Positions 31,869 to 45,700 of a stretch of DNA of 64,000 nt are shown here, piece by piece. Below the pieces are notes generated by a model. That model searched no databases and was not told the DNA's origin. It saw nothing but the letters and a program-made list of their open reading frames with translations. The position numbers and the translations under genes were made by a program. Each line of letters starts with the position of its first letter. Within the stretch, counting starts at the first letter, position 1. The DNA comes from Actinostola sp. cb2023 (taxonomy: Eukaryota; Cnidaria; Anthozoa; Actiniaria; Actinostolidae): positions 162,001 to 226,000 of the forward strand of contig JAUJYZ010000713.1 of NCBI GenBank assembly GCA_033675265.1, given 5' to 3'.

Positions 31869-34800
31869 CTACAGTTTGTCTAAGTTATGTAGCACTACCC
31901 CAGGGCCACCTAGACTCGTTCTCCACACTAGGAAATCTGCCTTTTTTAATTCTTCACACAGCTTTGACACATCGGCATCTCTTGTTCCTAAATGGGATAA
32001 TAATAATTAAATATGCTTATATATAATAGTTGATTTTCGATATATGCTTCACTAGTTGCGTACAGTAGTTTTAGAGCGAGGCTCTGGGGAATAATGCTCA
32101 CTGATTCGTGAAAAGATAAAATAGTAAATGGTGGGTTACCTGTGGTGTACAGGTATCATACACCACAGGAAGCCCAAAATCTGAAGACAAAATCATGACA
32201 TATAACATAAAAAAATATATTATGAAATATATTATTCCCGGAGCATCTCACTGAGACCTTTGTTCATAACAAGTAGAGCATATATCAAAAGCATGATATA
32301 AAACAACTTTAAAATTATGTACACGTACAGAACAATGTACACGTATATGTTGTAAACTACCATATTTGTATATATTTATGTAGAGGTTTCATTATTTTAA
32401 TATTTTCATTATTTTATTAAAATAACTGTTTGCATTATTAATCGACAACTTGATACAAAAGTTGTAACTGGTAAGTTTTCATTGGAGGATATGCAGCAAG
32501 TTACAACTTTTGTATTGGGTGGTCGCATACTAATGCGAATAAATAAATAAAATAAAATGGTAGTGAAGATCATGACGTGGGAAAATTGAGCAGTTGACAG
32601 TGACATTGTGATCATAATTTTGTTTTTGCAAGCTCACTGAAGGAAATGATATTCTTCACCCGACCTAAGTTACAGTAAAAAATGCATGGAACAGAACCCC
32701 GATATAACTAACACTCGATATAACAAACCAATGTTCCTATCCTTTAGCACTTCATTAAATCGAGGTTCCACTGTACCTATAATTACTGTAATTAGAAGTG
32801 TCTTACCTTCAGTTATCAGAGTAAATACACAGCCACCTCCACCAGCACCGGTCAGTTTAGAATGAAGGCCATAGTTTGCAGTAATTTGACACAGTTGTTC
32901 TAATACTGGGTGACTTACACCGATCACAGATAATAACTGCTGGTTCATGTCAATTAATCCCTAAAATATCAATAAATAATGGCATACAATAATATTATTT
33001 TAAGAATTATTTTAAGAATTATTTTAATTAAAAATAGTCACTCTTTGCATTACTATTGATCCACTTGGGATAAACGTTGTGACTGGCAAACTTGTTTGCA
33101 AGAGATTTTTGTGGATAATATTTTATTACAAACATCACGGCTTAAACTGTAAGTCAAAACTTTCATCTCAAGTGATCTCACAGCAAACAGTGGTAAAATG
33201 TATTTAATTTAATTTATAATAATTGAAAATAAATTGTTTGAATCAAATGTTTACATATTAAGAATAAAGTGGAACCTTTCATAAGTAGGTCTTTGTTTTA
33301 TAGACACCCATAAAGATTTCACTATAAAATACACACTTTGCATATATAGGTTTTGTATATTGTCTACAGGAATAAAGTTTAGAAAATTATAAGGAGTTGT
33401 TTTCTTTGTATTTTTATGTTTGTTAAAAACATTGAAAATGGCGTTAGCAACGCCGAAACGTCGGAACTTCATAATCTTAAACTTTATCGTAAAATGTTAA
33501 AAAATATTATTTAATATATTTAAAAAACGTTTTAATTTACTCTAATTCAAGCTATATTATCCCAGGAGGATATAACAGAGCATGGCTCCAACCAAAGCAT
33601 CCCCCTCATCCACACTCACTACCCACTACATTTCATATTCTTTACTCCGAAAAGCCCTCAAATGTATGTACATGTATGTTCCAAATCAGACATTTTGAAC
33701 CAACCGACCACATTGGTGAAAGGCGAGCAGTCTAACTACTCCCCAAGTTCAGCTCCCCTGAACTAAATAACAAACTATGTAACAACACTGACAAACCTCC
33801 AGCTTTGAAAAGCTTGATTTCTTGACACTAGAGTTTCTAATTGAAACATCTGAAAAACAGATACATGGTAATAATAATTAAATAATAATTATTATTAATC
33901 GTTGCAAATCTGTAACTGTATTAAGGGTGGTGAATGGTCCCAAGAATTATTACGAATCTTGCAAAATATACCAGCATCTCAAAAGCTCACATTTTTCACA
34001 AGCCAAAAATCAGGATCAAATTGGTCTCACCTACACCTAAAAGTCTTACTTATTATATATTTACCATTTCTACTACTCCATTTACTACTCACCTTGTAGC
34101 TGGTGCAATGTCTTTAAGATTGATAGAGCTTCAATTGTGACTCCACTTATTGCCTCGAATAGTGGGCCATAGATGGTGGGATACTGAAACACCAAATGCA
34201 TGTTACCGTATATATATGGGCAATTCCACATGAGAGAAGGAAAAAATGCATTTCTCAGAACTTGTAAAACTGAATGAATTTGTTTCAAATCATAGTCTTT
34301 AGTGTTCAATGTTTATGAATTTTAGAAAATTTTCTTGGTCTGACAGTCAGGGGGGACATCAACACAGTGAGAGCATATGGATATTTTTTGGTTATAATTT
34401 GCCCTTAATTAGAGCAATTTGAATTTTCTTAAATAAAAGCAAATAAAACCTACAGCTAGGAGTTGTATGTAAGGTTGGTAAACATATGTGATGGTCTTTC
34501 AAAATACATAATCTTGGGAAGACTCCTCAAGCATAACAATTATTTGGGGGGTATGAATTTCGTTACAGACGTTACATAGCCAGACTACAAAAATATGATT
34601 ATTTTTGTATTGCAAGCCAAGCCCAAGTCTTCTGATTGTGGTTTCCCTGGTTCTCTTTTGAAAAGTTATAGGAAACAAAAATATGACAAGAGATTAGGTA
34701 CAGCTCTTTAAAAAGTTACTGAAATCATGTTACAGACGTTACATTTTTGGTGTTACAGACGTTACACAGATATGATATTGCATAGTAAAAAGTACATGCT

Positions 34801-37800
34801 TTCTTCACTGTTTTCATAAAGTCACCTAATGGTACCTTGGTAATTTCATCAAAAGAGCACTTTTCAAACCACCATGGAAGGGTTTTTACCACAAACGAAG
34901 CTTGAGAGGATATATGATCTTCAAAATATAGTTTGATTATAGCCACTTGTCAGTGCCTTTATATTAAATAATTATAAGGTGGAAAATTAACCTATTCAAT
35001 AAGCTTAAGCATTACAAATGGGTTGACAAGTTGAACAACAATATAAAACATACATTTTCTAGTGTTCATATTATTTTACCTTTAAGTTTCATTGCATAAA
35101 AGATCTATATTTCGTACAGTGTAACGTCTGTAACAAAAGATGTAACGTCTGTAACACCAAACTTTTCTTCATTGCTCAGAGTGAATAGAATAATCCTGGA
35201 AAGTTTACTGTTTATAATAAACTTCAAACATATAGCAAGAGCTCCATCACCAATTATGGTTTTAAAGGTTTTTAAATTCACAGAAATTTGTGTTAAAATA
35301 CAATAACCTGAAAGTATGGGTGATTTTACTGTAACGTCTGTAACGCTATTAAACTCTCTGTATATAAGCAACTTAGGAGACTTGACATATTATATTACCT
35401 TATACAACTTCACTCCCCCCTACCTAACAAATCTAGACAAAAGAAAAATCAAAACTCCCTATGGCCATCAAACTGTACTTAAATAAATTACAAAATCTTG
35501 TCTGAAGTGTAACGTCTGTAACGAAGAACTGACCATATATACTCCCAGAAACCTCAGCCATGCAAGTCATCATATTGCATAAGGTCACTACCATTAATAC
35601 TCTTACCTCCTGATACCTGTCTCTAAGACCTGATACCATGTTTCTTGTGCTTCGTGGAATTGTTGTGTCAATCAACAAGATATCAAGATTTGGAAAACTG
35701 AAGAGTATAACGTGAATAAATAAATAAAGAATATAGTGAATTCAATTTGAGAATGTCATGCAGGTGTAATAAGGATACCAACCTTTCTAGATGGGTTATT
35801 TCTCCATTTAGGAACTGGATTGCTCCGCCTACAAGATAAGACGAGACCGAGTGATATACACATATGCATATTGTATGAAGACAAATTTTGCTTTGAAAAG
35901 TGTCATGAAAATTTCATGCAACAAGGCAGTTTTCAACATCATCAGTGATCACTATCGCCACCACCATGATGATGATGATCAATCATCATCATATTGGGCG
36001 GATACAATGTCTTAGTAGCATGTGACTCACCAAATGTCCCAACACTATTGTCAATTCCCGAGGGTTTGCCATGCATAAGTCTTTCTGTCTCAAATGCCCA
36101 GCCACAAACAATATTTAAAGTTTCTGGAGAAAATGAATTTTCTTTGACAGTTTGTAAATTGAGTCCTTTATTGTCCACGTCATCATATTGTGGTCTCTTT
36201 GCACTGCTTGCTGTATAGCTTGCTGGAAGTACTGGAGCAATAAACCCTTGTGCTACTAACATTGCTGTTATGAGACTTATGCTGTATGATGCTGATGATC
36301 CAAGGCCGGCTCCGATGGGAAGATTAGAAGACACTGATACGCGAACAGAGTGGAGTCTGACAACAAAATGGAGGCACTGATTAATTTTGTCATTTTTACT
36401 CGGCGGGGCTGCCTGTGGCAGACGCCGAGTTTAAAAATGGGCTTTCTTTTTCTTCGTCCGTCACAAAATGGCAAGTCGTCATGACAACGCATGCGCTCAA
36501 ACGTATATCGCAGGCTCATACGAGACGTGCACATTTGACTCATTCGATTCGATGAGAATCTTCCTCTTTCGGACGAAGCTCATGACAGACTGAAGTCATT
36601 TTGTCGATAACTGATCGCTTGTTGGTAGATACTCTCAGAGAATGATTACGTATTTTCTACAAGTAACTCAACAAAGCCCAATAAGCCGACCCGCACTGCG
36701 AAAGTAATCGTAACGAGACATTGTCTAGACATCACTACACAACAACATAACACCTGCCGAGAAAACGCTCTCAGAGCATCTTGTTATTGATGAGAATCCC
36801 CATGATATCATTTTAGGGCAGAGGGAATTGACCATTTAATAGTTATCTATTCTGTTATCATGAACAATGAATAAACAATTACATATGTCATCCGTCTGCT
36901 TGGCCCTTTTGCTGTCCATCGTGGATTCAAGGAAACAATTCGAGAATCTCATAAATTTGTGGATCAATTTATTATTTTTCCCACCCTCCTACCCTCCCAT
37001 ATGTGATTGGTGAACTGTGGCATGGTTGCCATGGTTACCTCCTGATGGACTCAGACTAGTGAGGTCAGTCCCTCACTTGTGGTACCCAAGCCCAAGCTCA
37101 TTTATTGGTGATGAGTTTAATCAGCGTTATTATACATGTATATATTATTACATACAGTACCTTTTGTTATCATGAAGGACATTGACGACATAGAACAAAA
37201 ACACCTTGACAGCATCAATCACTCTGTCATCATCTTCATGAACGAGCAATTCATCAATGGCCTTCAAACACTCAGGACTAACAGGGGTGGGTGTCGGGCA
37301 TTGTTTATCACCAATCCTGTTGAATTCTGGAAGTGCTTGCTGAAGCTCATCTATTTCCCATTCAAAGGTTTTGTTAAGTTTCTGAAGTTCAAGGGTGATG
37401 TGATGTCCTTGAGAAGAGCTTAGTGCAACTGTAGTTCTTAATCCAATACTGGCTGCCAGCGCAGGCTGTCGAAACAAACACCCGAAATCTGCACAACGAT
37501 ACATGTATAGAGCAGATTTCGTATTGACTGTGAAAAACTATGGTGTGCGGTACAGTCACGGCACGGCACCGATTCATTTGAGATCCTAAATCATCATGGT
37601 CACGGCACGGCATGTCCGTGCTGTAAGTTTTTCACAGTCGTATGAAATCTGCTCTATAATGTGGAGTAGCAGTAGCCCAGGGGGGTTAAACTAAAAAATT
37701 ATTTGCCAGAATCTCACAACCCAAAATATACTGGCAAATAATTATTCCTCCCAATCCCCCTCCCCCCTCCCAAAAAAAAATCGGTTGAGCACTTCCACCT

Positions 37801-38352
37801 CTCCTCCCCTCTCCCAAATCCCCCTGGGAGCCGTACATGTACTTTCAGGTTCCGAAATGTTCTTACATTTGTACAAAGGAGAATCATTCAAGAAAATTTC
37901 AAGAGCAGAGAAACAGGATAATAGGAGGATTAATATGTATCTACAGTGAATATTAGAAAACAATGACAAGTGACGGAAGACCATGCAGAACTATGATCGA
38001 TTTCCACCACTGAAAGTCTAAACACAGGTAGCCCAAGCTCACTGTTTGTGAGTGGCAAGGGAAAAGCAGCTAAACCTTAACGAAATTCGCTGTAACTCAA
38101 CAGGAGGATAACCAAGTAAATAAAGAAGACACCATATAAGTCTTATTGGATTTTAATAAGATTCAACGATTTTATTCCATGTTTCGTTTAGTCACATATA
38201 TCTCTAGTAAATAAATAGCCACAAACAGTGAGCTTGGGCTACCTGTGGTCTAAATTGATATAAAATCTCACCTTGCCATAGACAACAGCATGTTCCCCAT
38301 GAAGGATAACCTTACCAGGTGCACTAACGACTACATTTTCTACTTCCATCAT
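31869..38352 (-). CDS. MVK: Mevalonate kinase
   Basis: Nine exons: 38352-38272, 37465-37161, 36356-36031, 35828-35783, 35697-35607, 34183-34093, 33849-33797, 32960-32807 and 31987-31869. They give 421 residues (human 396). The enzyme phosphorylates mevalonate with ATP, an early step of isoprenoid and sterol synthesis, in the cytosol or peroxisome. It is a GHMP kinase. [16 protein letters not shown] holds the N-terminal substrate lysine (Lys14). [11 protein letters not shown] (142-152) is the ATP-binding loop. [14 protein letters not shown] carries the catalytic-base aspartate (Asp231). [10 protein letters not shown] (366-375) is motif 3. An extra ~20-residue loop after [12 protein letters not shown], absent from the human protein, accounts for most of the added length. 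The second of two adjacent ATGs is an alternative start. It is divergent from NAE1. Confidence 0.96.
32130..32175. repeat. Short hairpin of CACAGG-family ends
   Basis: GGGTTACCTGTGGTGTA faces TACACCACAGGAAGCCC across ~10 bp in MVK intron 8. It looks like two element ends fused after loss of the interior. Confidence 0.6.
34562..35522. repeat. Seven copies of a 14-bp imperfect palindrome with orientation switch
   Basis: GTTACAGACGTTAC occurs at 34562, 34729 and 34752. Its reverse complement GTAACGTCTGTAAC occurs at 35121, 35142, 35331 and 35509. All lie in MVK intron 5 (34184-35606). Copies are exact although the sequence between them is not repetitive. Two pairs are spaced 21-23 bp apart. The symmetrical layout suggests subterminal binding sites of an old DNA transposon or a regulatory array. 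Confidence 0.85.
37506..37659. mobile_element. MITE, TAGAGCAGATTTCGTATTGA ends
   Basis: TAGAGCAGATTTCGTATTGAC... faces GTCGTATGAAATCTGCTCTA, with TA at each border. Inner CACGGCACGG blocks are also paired. MVK intron 1. A shorter relative lies at 6682-6764. Confidence 0.8.
38023..38247. mobile_element. CACAGG-ended MITE with 7-bp TSD
   Basis: CACAGGTAGCCCAAGCTCAC ... GTGAGCTTGGGCTACCTGTG, 225 bp, in MVK intron 1 close to the promoter. The direct repeat GTCTAAA flanks it at 38016-38022 and 38248-38254. The inner ACTGTTTGTGAGTGGC and CCACAAACAGT also pair. Confidence 0.9.
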
Positions 38353-38529
38353 TTCACAACAACGCCATTTCCTTGCAGCAGCTGTCCTAACATGTACACA
38401 GGAAATGCATGCGCAGACTGATTCGCGCCAAAACTGATGGGCTTCCTGTGTGTTTGCAAGTGTTTGTGAGCATGCGCTATGAAGAGGAAGAGTGAGGGTT
38501 CGCCTGGACCTCCAACAAGAGAAGCCAAA
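38353..38529. promoter_or_regulatory. Divergent promoter, MVK/NAE1
   Basis: 177 bp between the start codons of MVK (-) and NAE1 (+). It includes CATTTCCTTGCAGCAGC and GGGCTTCCTGTGTGTTTG, the latter resembling an isolated CACAGG-family end within the shared promoter or 5' UTR. No TATA box was seen. Confidence 0.7.
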
Positions 38530-39728
38530 ATGGCAAAAACATCTGTGGAAAAAGAACGAAAGTACGATAGACAACTAAGGTAAGCTTTACAAACCTTCGT
38601 GGAATGACTTAACTGATATTACTGCGTGTGTTGCGTACCGCGAGACATTTTTTTCTCGACAAGAAGAACGTCGAAGAAAACTGTAAAAACTATAAACGAT
38701 ACAATCGCATTAAAGTCTGCCATTATAAATGACAACAATAGCAGATAAGACATTTACTAAAATGTTGATAGTAAACGTGGCTCGTAGATCAGTGTTACAC
38801 CATTCTCCAATCTCGTCTTGTCAATATAATATTAAGTTATGTCAATGTGATAAGTTTAAGTAATTGTCACTTCTGTACAATATTCAATAACCAAGACTGG
38901 TACTGTCTGTAGACATACTGTAGACTGTATAGTTTTTGTGTATAGACAATTTAGTTTTTGCTCCTTTGACCTTTGTCGGATGTGCGCATTTATAGTGCCC
39001 TGAAGTTATTCATGATCAGTATAAATCAATCACATCTTCTATCAGGTTGTGGGGAGATCATGGTCAGAGTGCTCTAGAAAAAGCTAAAATCTGTCTCATT
39101 AACGCTTCTACTACTGGAACAGAGATCCTTAAAAATCTGATCCTACCTGGTAAGGCATGACTCTGCATAGAGTCGTTTTCGTATGAGTGGGAAACCTATG
39201 GCGCAGAGTTATTCAACCAATCACAGCGCGCAAAATCATTGCTCAACCAATCAGAATGCTTAGACACGGTATGGTCACAGCATGTTACCGTCACCGCACT
39301 GCATGAACAGGGGGGATTTTCCATTGGGGGTTAACACTCCATATTGTTCACCACCAAATTACCTACCCCCCCCTCCCTTCCTCAAATATATCAATTTAAA
39401 GAGTAGATCCAGAGGAGGGGGGGGGGGGGGGGGGGGGGGGGTCACAGGGTTCCCCTGCGTACGCCCCTGATGAACCATACCGTAACTACTTCCCACTCAT
39501 ACGAAAATGACTCTATCTGCACCTTTGTATCTGTAGTACTTAGAGTTCTACATACTGTAGGTTTTGTCTTACCATTTGATGCTTGATACTGCAGGAGTTG
39601 GATCGTTTACCATTGTTGATGGAAGTAAAGTGACTGGAGAAGATATCGGCAATAAGTAAGTCTAGTTTGAGTAAATATATAACTAGTGAGTTGGTTTACA
39701 AATTAGGGCACTCTATGATAGAGAGGTG

Positions 39729-39764
<36 letters not shown>

Positions 39765-42700
39765 GTGTCTGTTATACCTGCGTCTTTGACTTTCCAGATA
39801 CTGAGCTGGCATGGATTTCTTTGCACAGTGTGGTTGATCAATTTTTTTATTATTTAGTTTTTTCTTGGAAAGAGCAAGTATGGGAAAGGTAAGTTTTACA
39901 TCAATATATATAGGTTATTATTCCCTGTATATTTTTCTTTGAATTAACTTTGAGGTTATTTTATCTCCTCAGTCCAGGGCAGAATGTGCAACAGAACTAC
40001 TTTTAGAACTTAACACTGATGTTTCTGGAGATTTTATAGAAGAGGTAATAAAATCATTATTGAACCATCCTCTCTCTGACACCTTACCAACCACTTACTG
40101 ATACCATACCAACCACTTACTGACACCTTACCAACCACTTACTGACACCTTACCAACCACTTACTGACTGACACCTTACCAACCACTTACTGACACCTTA
40201 CCAACCACTTACTGACACCTTACCAACCACTTACTGACACCTTACCAACCACTTACTGACACCTTACCAACCACTTACTGACACCTTACCAACCACTTAC
40301 TGACACCTTACCAACCACCTATTACTGACACTTTACCAACTACATGTACTTACGGACACCTTACCAACCACTTACTGACACCATACCAATCACTTACTGA
40401 CACCTTACCAACCACTTACTGACACCATACCAACCACTTACTGACACCTTACCAACCACTTACTGACACCTTACCAACCACTTACTGACACCATACCAAC
40501 CACTTTAATACCAACACCTTACCAACACCTTACCAACCACTTCCTGACACCTTACCAACCACTTACTGACACCTTACCAACCACTTACCAACACCTTACC
40601 AACCACTTACTGACACCTTACCAACCACTTACCAACACCATACCAACCACTTACTAACACCTTACCAACCACTTACTGACACCTTACTAACCACTTACTG
40701 ATACCTTACCAACCACTTACTGACACCTTACCAACCACTTCCTAGCACTGACAATGTATCTTTCTTTCTCTCTTTCAGACGACAGAACAAATTCTTGAAA
40801 ACAATATAGGTTTCTTTAAATCATTTACTGTTGTCATAGCAACACAACTTCATGAAAAGTGAGTATATTTTAGAACAAAAGTAATCATCAGTTTTCACCA
40901 CTGCCAGTATGTTGAATGAATGTTTCTACATTCCAGTGTTCTTCTAAAACTTGCTGATGTTCTTTGGTCAGCCAAAGTTCCTCTTTTAGTGTGTAGATCA
41001 TATGGACTCATTGGTTATATGAGACTAGTTGTGAAGGAACACACAGGTAATGTCTGTTCTCCCATTCATTCATTCATTTATTCATTCAATTATTTCATTT
41101 ATGCAGTTATTCATACAGATCATTCATTCAACTCATTTATTCATTCATTCAATTCATTTGTTCATCCATTTCATTTGTTCATTCATCCATCCATTCAGTC
41201 ATCCATCCATTCATCGATTCATTCATTCATACATTTATTAATATTGATCCATCCACTCAGCCATCCAGCCATCCTGAATCCTTCATTCATTCAATTCATC
41301 CATCCAATCATCCATCAAGCCATCCAATCCTTCATTCATTCAATTCATCCATTCATTCGTTCATCCATTTTTCCCTCCATCCATTCATTTATTCATCCAT
41401 TCATTTATTTATTCATTCATTCATCCATCCATTCTTCCATCCATTCATTTTTCCATTCATCCATTCATTTTTCCATTCATCCATTCATTCATGTATTTAT
41501 ATCTATTTATCTTTCAGTGGTGGAATCTCATCCTGATAGTGCTCTTGAAGATCTTCGTCTAGACAGACCATTCCTTGGTTTACAAAGTTATGTGGACTCC
41601 CTAGATTTTAATACAATGACAAAAGAGGTATTTACAATAAGATTGCTTGATATAAATCCTTTAATAACAATAAAATTAACTTAGCAAATTAGTGTAGTTC
41701 AAATTGAGACACTCTTAATGTTCAAAAGTGTCAACTTGATTACAACTGAGAATGTCATCTTAGGTATTATATATATTATATTTTGTAGCTAATTGCATAA
41801 TCGTTGTCGGATTGAAAATCATGAAAGCTATGACCAAAAGGAATTCTGGGAAATTAAAACTCTCAAATAACACCGTCAAATCATCGACCTTTTTATCCAA
41901 ACTTGTAGGATCTTAGTTAAATAGCTCATATACCTTCAAAACTACCAGAACATTGAATATATCTACATGTAATGTGGCTCATGAACTGATTTCCCATCCA
42001 TCCTTGCGGTCTCAGCTTCTATCATTTATGATTTTCAACCCGACAACGATTATGCAATTAGCTATATAGCTAATTGCATAATCGTTGTCGGATTGAAAAT
42101 CATGAAAGCTATGACCAAAAGGAATTCTGGGAAATTAAAACTCTCAAATAACACCGTCAAATGATCGACCTCTTTATCCAGACTTGTAGGATCTTAGTTA
42201 ACCCATTCGCTCCTGAGCTATTTTGAGTTTTTTAGCGATTTTCTGGACCTAATCACGCCATTGGAAATTTCGATTCCATATAAGGGGTTTCCATGGAAAT
42301 CTTGACAGTTCTGAATGCCCGTGGGCTCGCGTTTTCACATGGTTTGTCTTTCTTCTTGGGATCTCTTCGGGGCCAGTAGATTTAGCTGCTTGAAGAGGCC
42401 AATTTTGCATTTTTAGAGTGTCTAGCCATTATTCACCACAGAAGCCCCCTGGACAGCATCATTAAGCTTGACTGGTGTGGTAGAGACCGTTCTGCTGAAA
42501 GAATCCAGCAGCGAGAAACGATTTTCACGAAGACATGTCGGCACTGCCGTTACGAAATTCAAAATGGAAGACTCAACTGTGAAATCGTCTCTCTGATTGT
42601 TCTGTGGTGAATTGCAGGACCTACAAAGGCATTTTTGGCGACTTTGGACTTGTAAAGAATGCAACCGGTGCAATATTTTGCCTGTAGGACCTAGTGGCTC

Positions 42701-45700
42701 GGCACTCTATAAAACTCTAAAAAACACAAATGGCAGGTTGCTTGCTGTCGAAAATTCCCGGATGTTCCCAGCATCCTTTTCGGGCATGCAGAATGAAAAC
42801 ACGTGTTTGCGAAAGTGGTCCTAAGGAAATGGCTATTGTTCGGCGAGTTAAGGAAGAGAGAGGGAAAAATTCATGATTATTTCAAGAAGAGAGATGGAAG
42901 TTTGCCGAGAAAGTAGCATTTTGTTTTGCAAGGATGTATTTTGGAAGAAAATCCAAGTCAAATGTCGTTCATTTTCGAGGTGTAAAATTGCGTCAAAAAC
43001 ACACATTTTCGATTTTTATGGAAAACAAATTGAACTAATGCCCAGAAATCGGACCTGTAAGTCAGTTTACTTGAGGTTAAAATTTGAAGAGTTATCTAGT
43101 TGTCACTAATAACTGGCCATGAGATTAGAATTAGATTAGAATTTTTCAAAGCAGTATCGATGTTTTACGGCCGGTTTCGGACAGTGTAGGAGTCAATGGG
43201 TTAAATAGCTCATGTATCTTCAAAACTACGAGAACATTGAATATATCTGCATGTAATGCAGATCATGAACTGATTTCCCATCCATCCTTGCGGTCTCAGC
43301 TTCTATGATTTATGATTTTCAACCTGACAATGATTATGCAATTAGCTATTAATATTTACTTTTACTATCTTGTAGGAGCATTCTCATATACCTAATTTAG
43401 TAATTCTACTGAAATATCTTACCAAGTGGAAAGAAGAGGTAAGTTTTACAGCATACATGTACATGTACAATGTAGTCAAACCACCAGACTTGGAATCAAG
43501 CATGTATACCCTGTAGGGCAGCTAGCCTGATTTCAGACAGTCCGCCTTCCTCTGCTCTCGGCAGCTTGCATTTACACATTGGTATGGGACAAATTTGAGA
43601 CTAGTACATTTAGGCCTAGTAGTGTTTGTAAACACAGATCTGCGATATCCCTAGACCAGTTAGCAATAATTCAACAATACATTTTTCTTCACTCTCATTG
43701 GTCAAAATTGCTCCTCTAACCTGCAAATCTGCATTTCTTAGGCCAATATTTGTTTATCGGAGCAACCAGCTTCCCCAGGCACATATCACATCATAGGTCC
43801 TCGATGGAACTATTCTGTTGTTTACACAGTAGAGAGAGATTTCGTTTATTTGTGTCACACAATAATAGTCTCTGTCTATTTTAGCACAACAATCTACCAC
43901 CACAAAATTACAAAGAGAAAGATTTGTTCAAGAAAATGATTCGAGCTGGTATGTTGTTAGTCTCCTTTGCACCCGTTATCAGTGTCGTCATGCAATGCTC
44001 TCTTTGTTGCGTGACGACACTAATAACGGGTGCGAAGGAGACTAGTATGTTGTTTGATTGTCAGTAATAAATTGTAATATGTATTTCTTACTCTGAAACC
44101 ATTTAATCTACATGCAGGAATCATTGTGAAGGATGTTGGAATACCAGAAGAAGAAGAGAACTTTGATGAAGCAATAAAGTCAGTCAATAAAGCCTTAGTT
44201 CCAACCAAAGTGAGTTCAAATACCTGACTGTGTATTGTTTATAGTCGTTTTTGCATGATTGGGAAGTAAGTACCATGCCGTGACAATGTCATGTCCAAGC
44301 ATTCTGATTGGTTCAGCACTAACTTTGCGCGCTGTGATTGGTTGAATAGAGTGTCTTCGATTCCGTACCATGACCATAACTCTGTGCTGTAGGCTTCCCA
44401 CTCCTATGAAAACGACTCTATGTAGATGTATCATTAGTATTGTCAGAATTATACAGTCAACTTGATCTTGTTTTTAAAAACAGTCTTGGGTCTGATTTTG
44501 GTTGTCACAATATAGAGGGCCATTTTCAGTGCCGTCTCAGTCTGTAACTTCAGCCAGCTGGAGATCTAATGCCTTATAAAATAGCAGGGAGTAGTGAGGT
44601 GGTTATATGGCGAGAGACAACTATGTTTACAAGTCTTGGTGTTTTTCACTTTCAAGGTACCAGAAGAAGTAACAAACATATTTAAAGAAGCTGAATGTTC
44701 CACCATCATGGAGTCTGTAAGTTTGTCGCGATTATCATCCAGCTATTTTAAGGCTATAGATACATGTACATGTATATATCATTGTTAAAATAACCATTGT
44801 TTTAAAACAATACTTTCATTTTCCCCTCAATTCTAGAGTTGTTCATTCTGGATAATAGCCAGAGCAGTCAAAGAGTTTGTAGAAAATGAAGGGCAAGGTA
44901 TGTAAGCATCATCTCCCCAGGATTGGCTTATGATAGTAGGGACTAGGAAGACGATGTCAAGGATAATGAAAGTTGAATAGTGTTTTGTTGTTACCTTTTT
45001 TTTGAGGTGATGTTGTCTTAAACTCTAAATCAGTTAATAGAGGCGTTGTCGAATGAGTGGGAAAGTTATGGTACTGTGCAATGCCATATTGAAAGAGTTT
45101 GATTGGATGAGATGCAGCTGCACTTTTTTTGATTGGTTCAAAAGGAAGCCATTCGAGTGTCACGGTACCACAGGGTTCCCACTCATACGGAAACAACTCT
45201 AAAGGTGCGGACACATGGTGCAACATTTTCTGCAACATTTTCTGCAACACGTATTGTTGCAGCGTGTGTCCACCTCTGCAACACGTTGTGCGCAATGTTG
45301 CAGAAGTAGAATCGAGTCCTACTTCTGCAACATTGCGAGCAACAAATTACGCCGTATTAGCGTGCGCTAGTCAATTGCGAGCATATCAGTTTCATGGGTG
45401 GACACACGCTGCGACAAAATTGCCAGCAATATTGCGTGCAATGTTGCACCGTGTGTCTGCACCTTAAGATATCATTTTCATGTTTTACAGGAGTTTTACC
45501 ATTACGTGGTTCAATACCTGATATGACGGCAGACTCAAAAAGATACATTACTCTTCAAAATATGTAAGCACAACCTTACAATGTAGTTTACTACCTCTTG
45601 TAAGGGAATAAATAGACAAACATACAGGCTGTGCTTGACAGCAGTTACAATGATTCATTACCCAACATGACAACTTCATTCTTGTTATTTGCCTGTAAAT

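Noticed and set aside
40063..40745. CRISPR or repeat-protein array
   Set aside because: 22-bp units with no spacers; a plain minisatellite.
41050..41684. Long His/Ser/Ile/Phe-repeat reading frame through NAE1 intron 7
   Set aside because: Tetranucleotide satellite in an intron. The real exons 7 and 8 on either side join cleanly without it.
42422..43109. Transposase gene in the piggyBac-like element
   Set aside because: Only short frames in several phases; no DDE-type motif or long frame could be supported.
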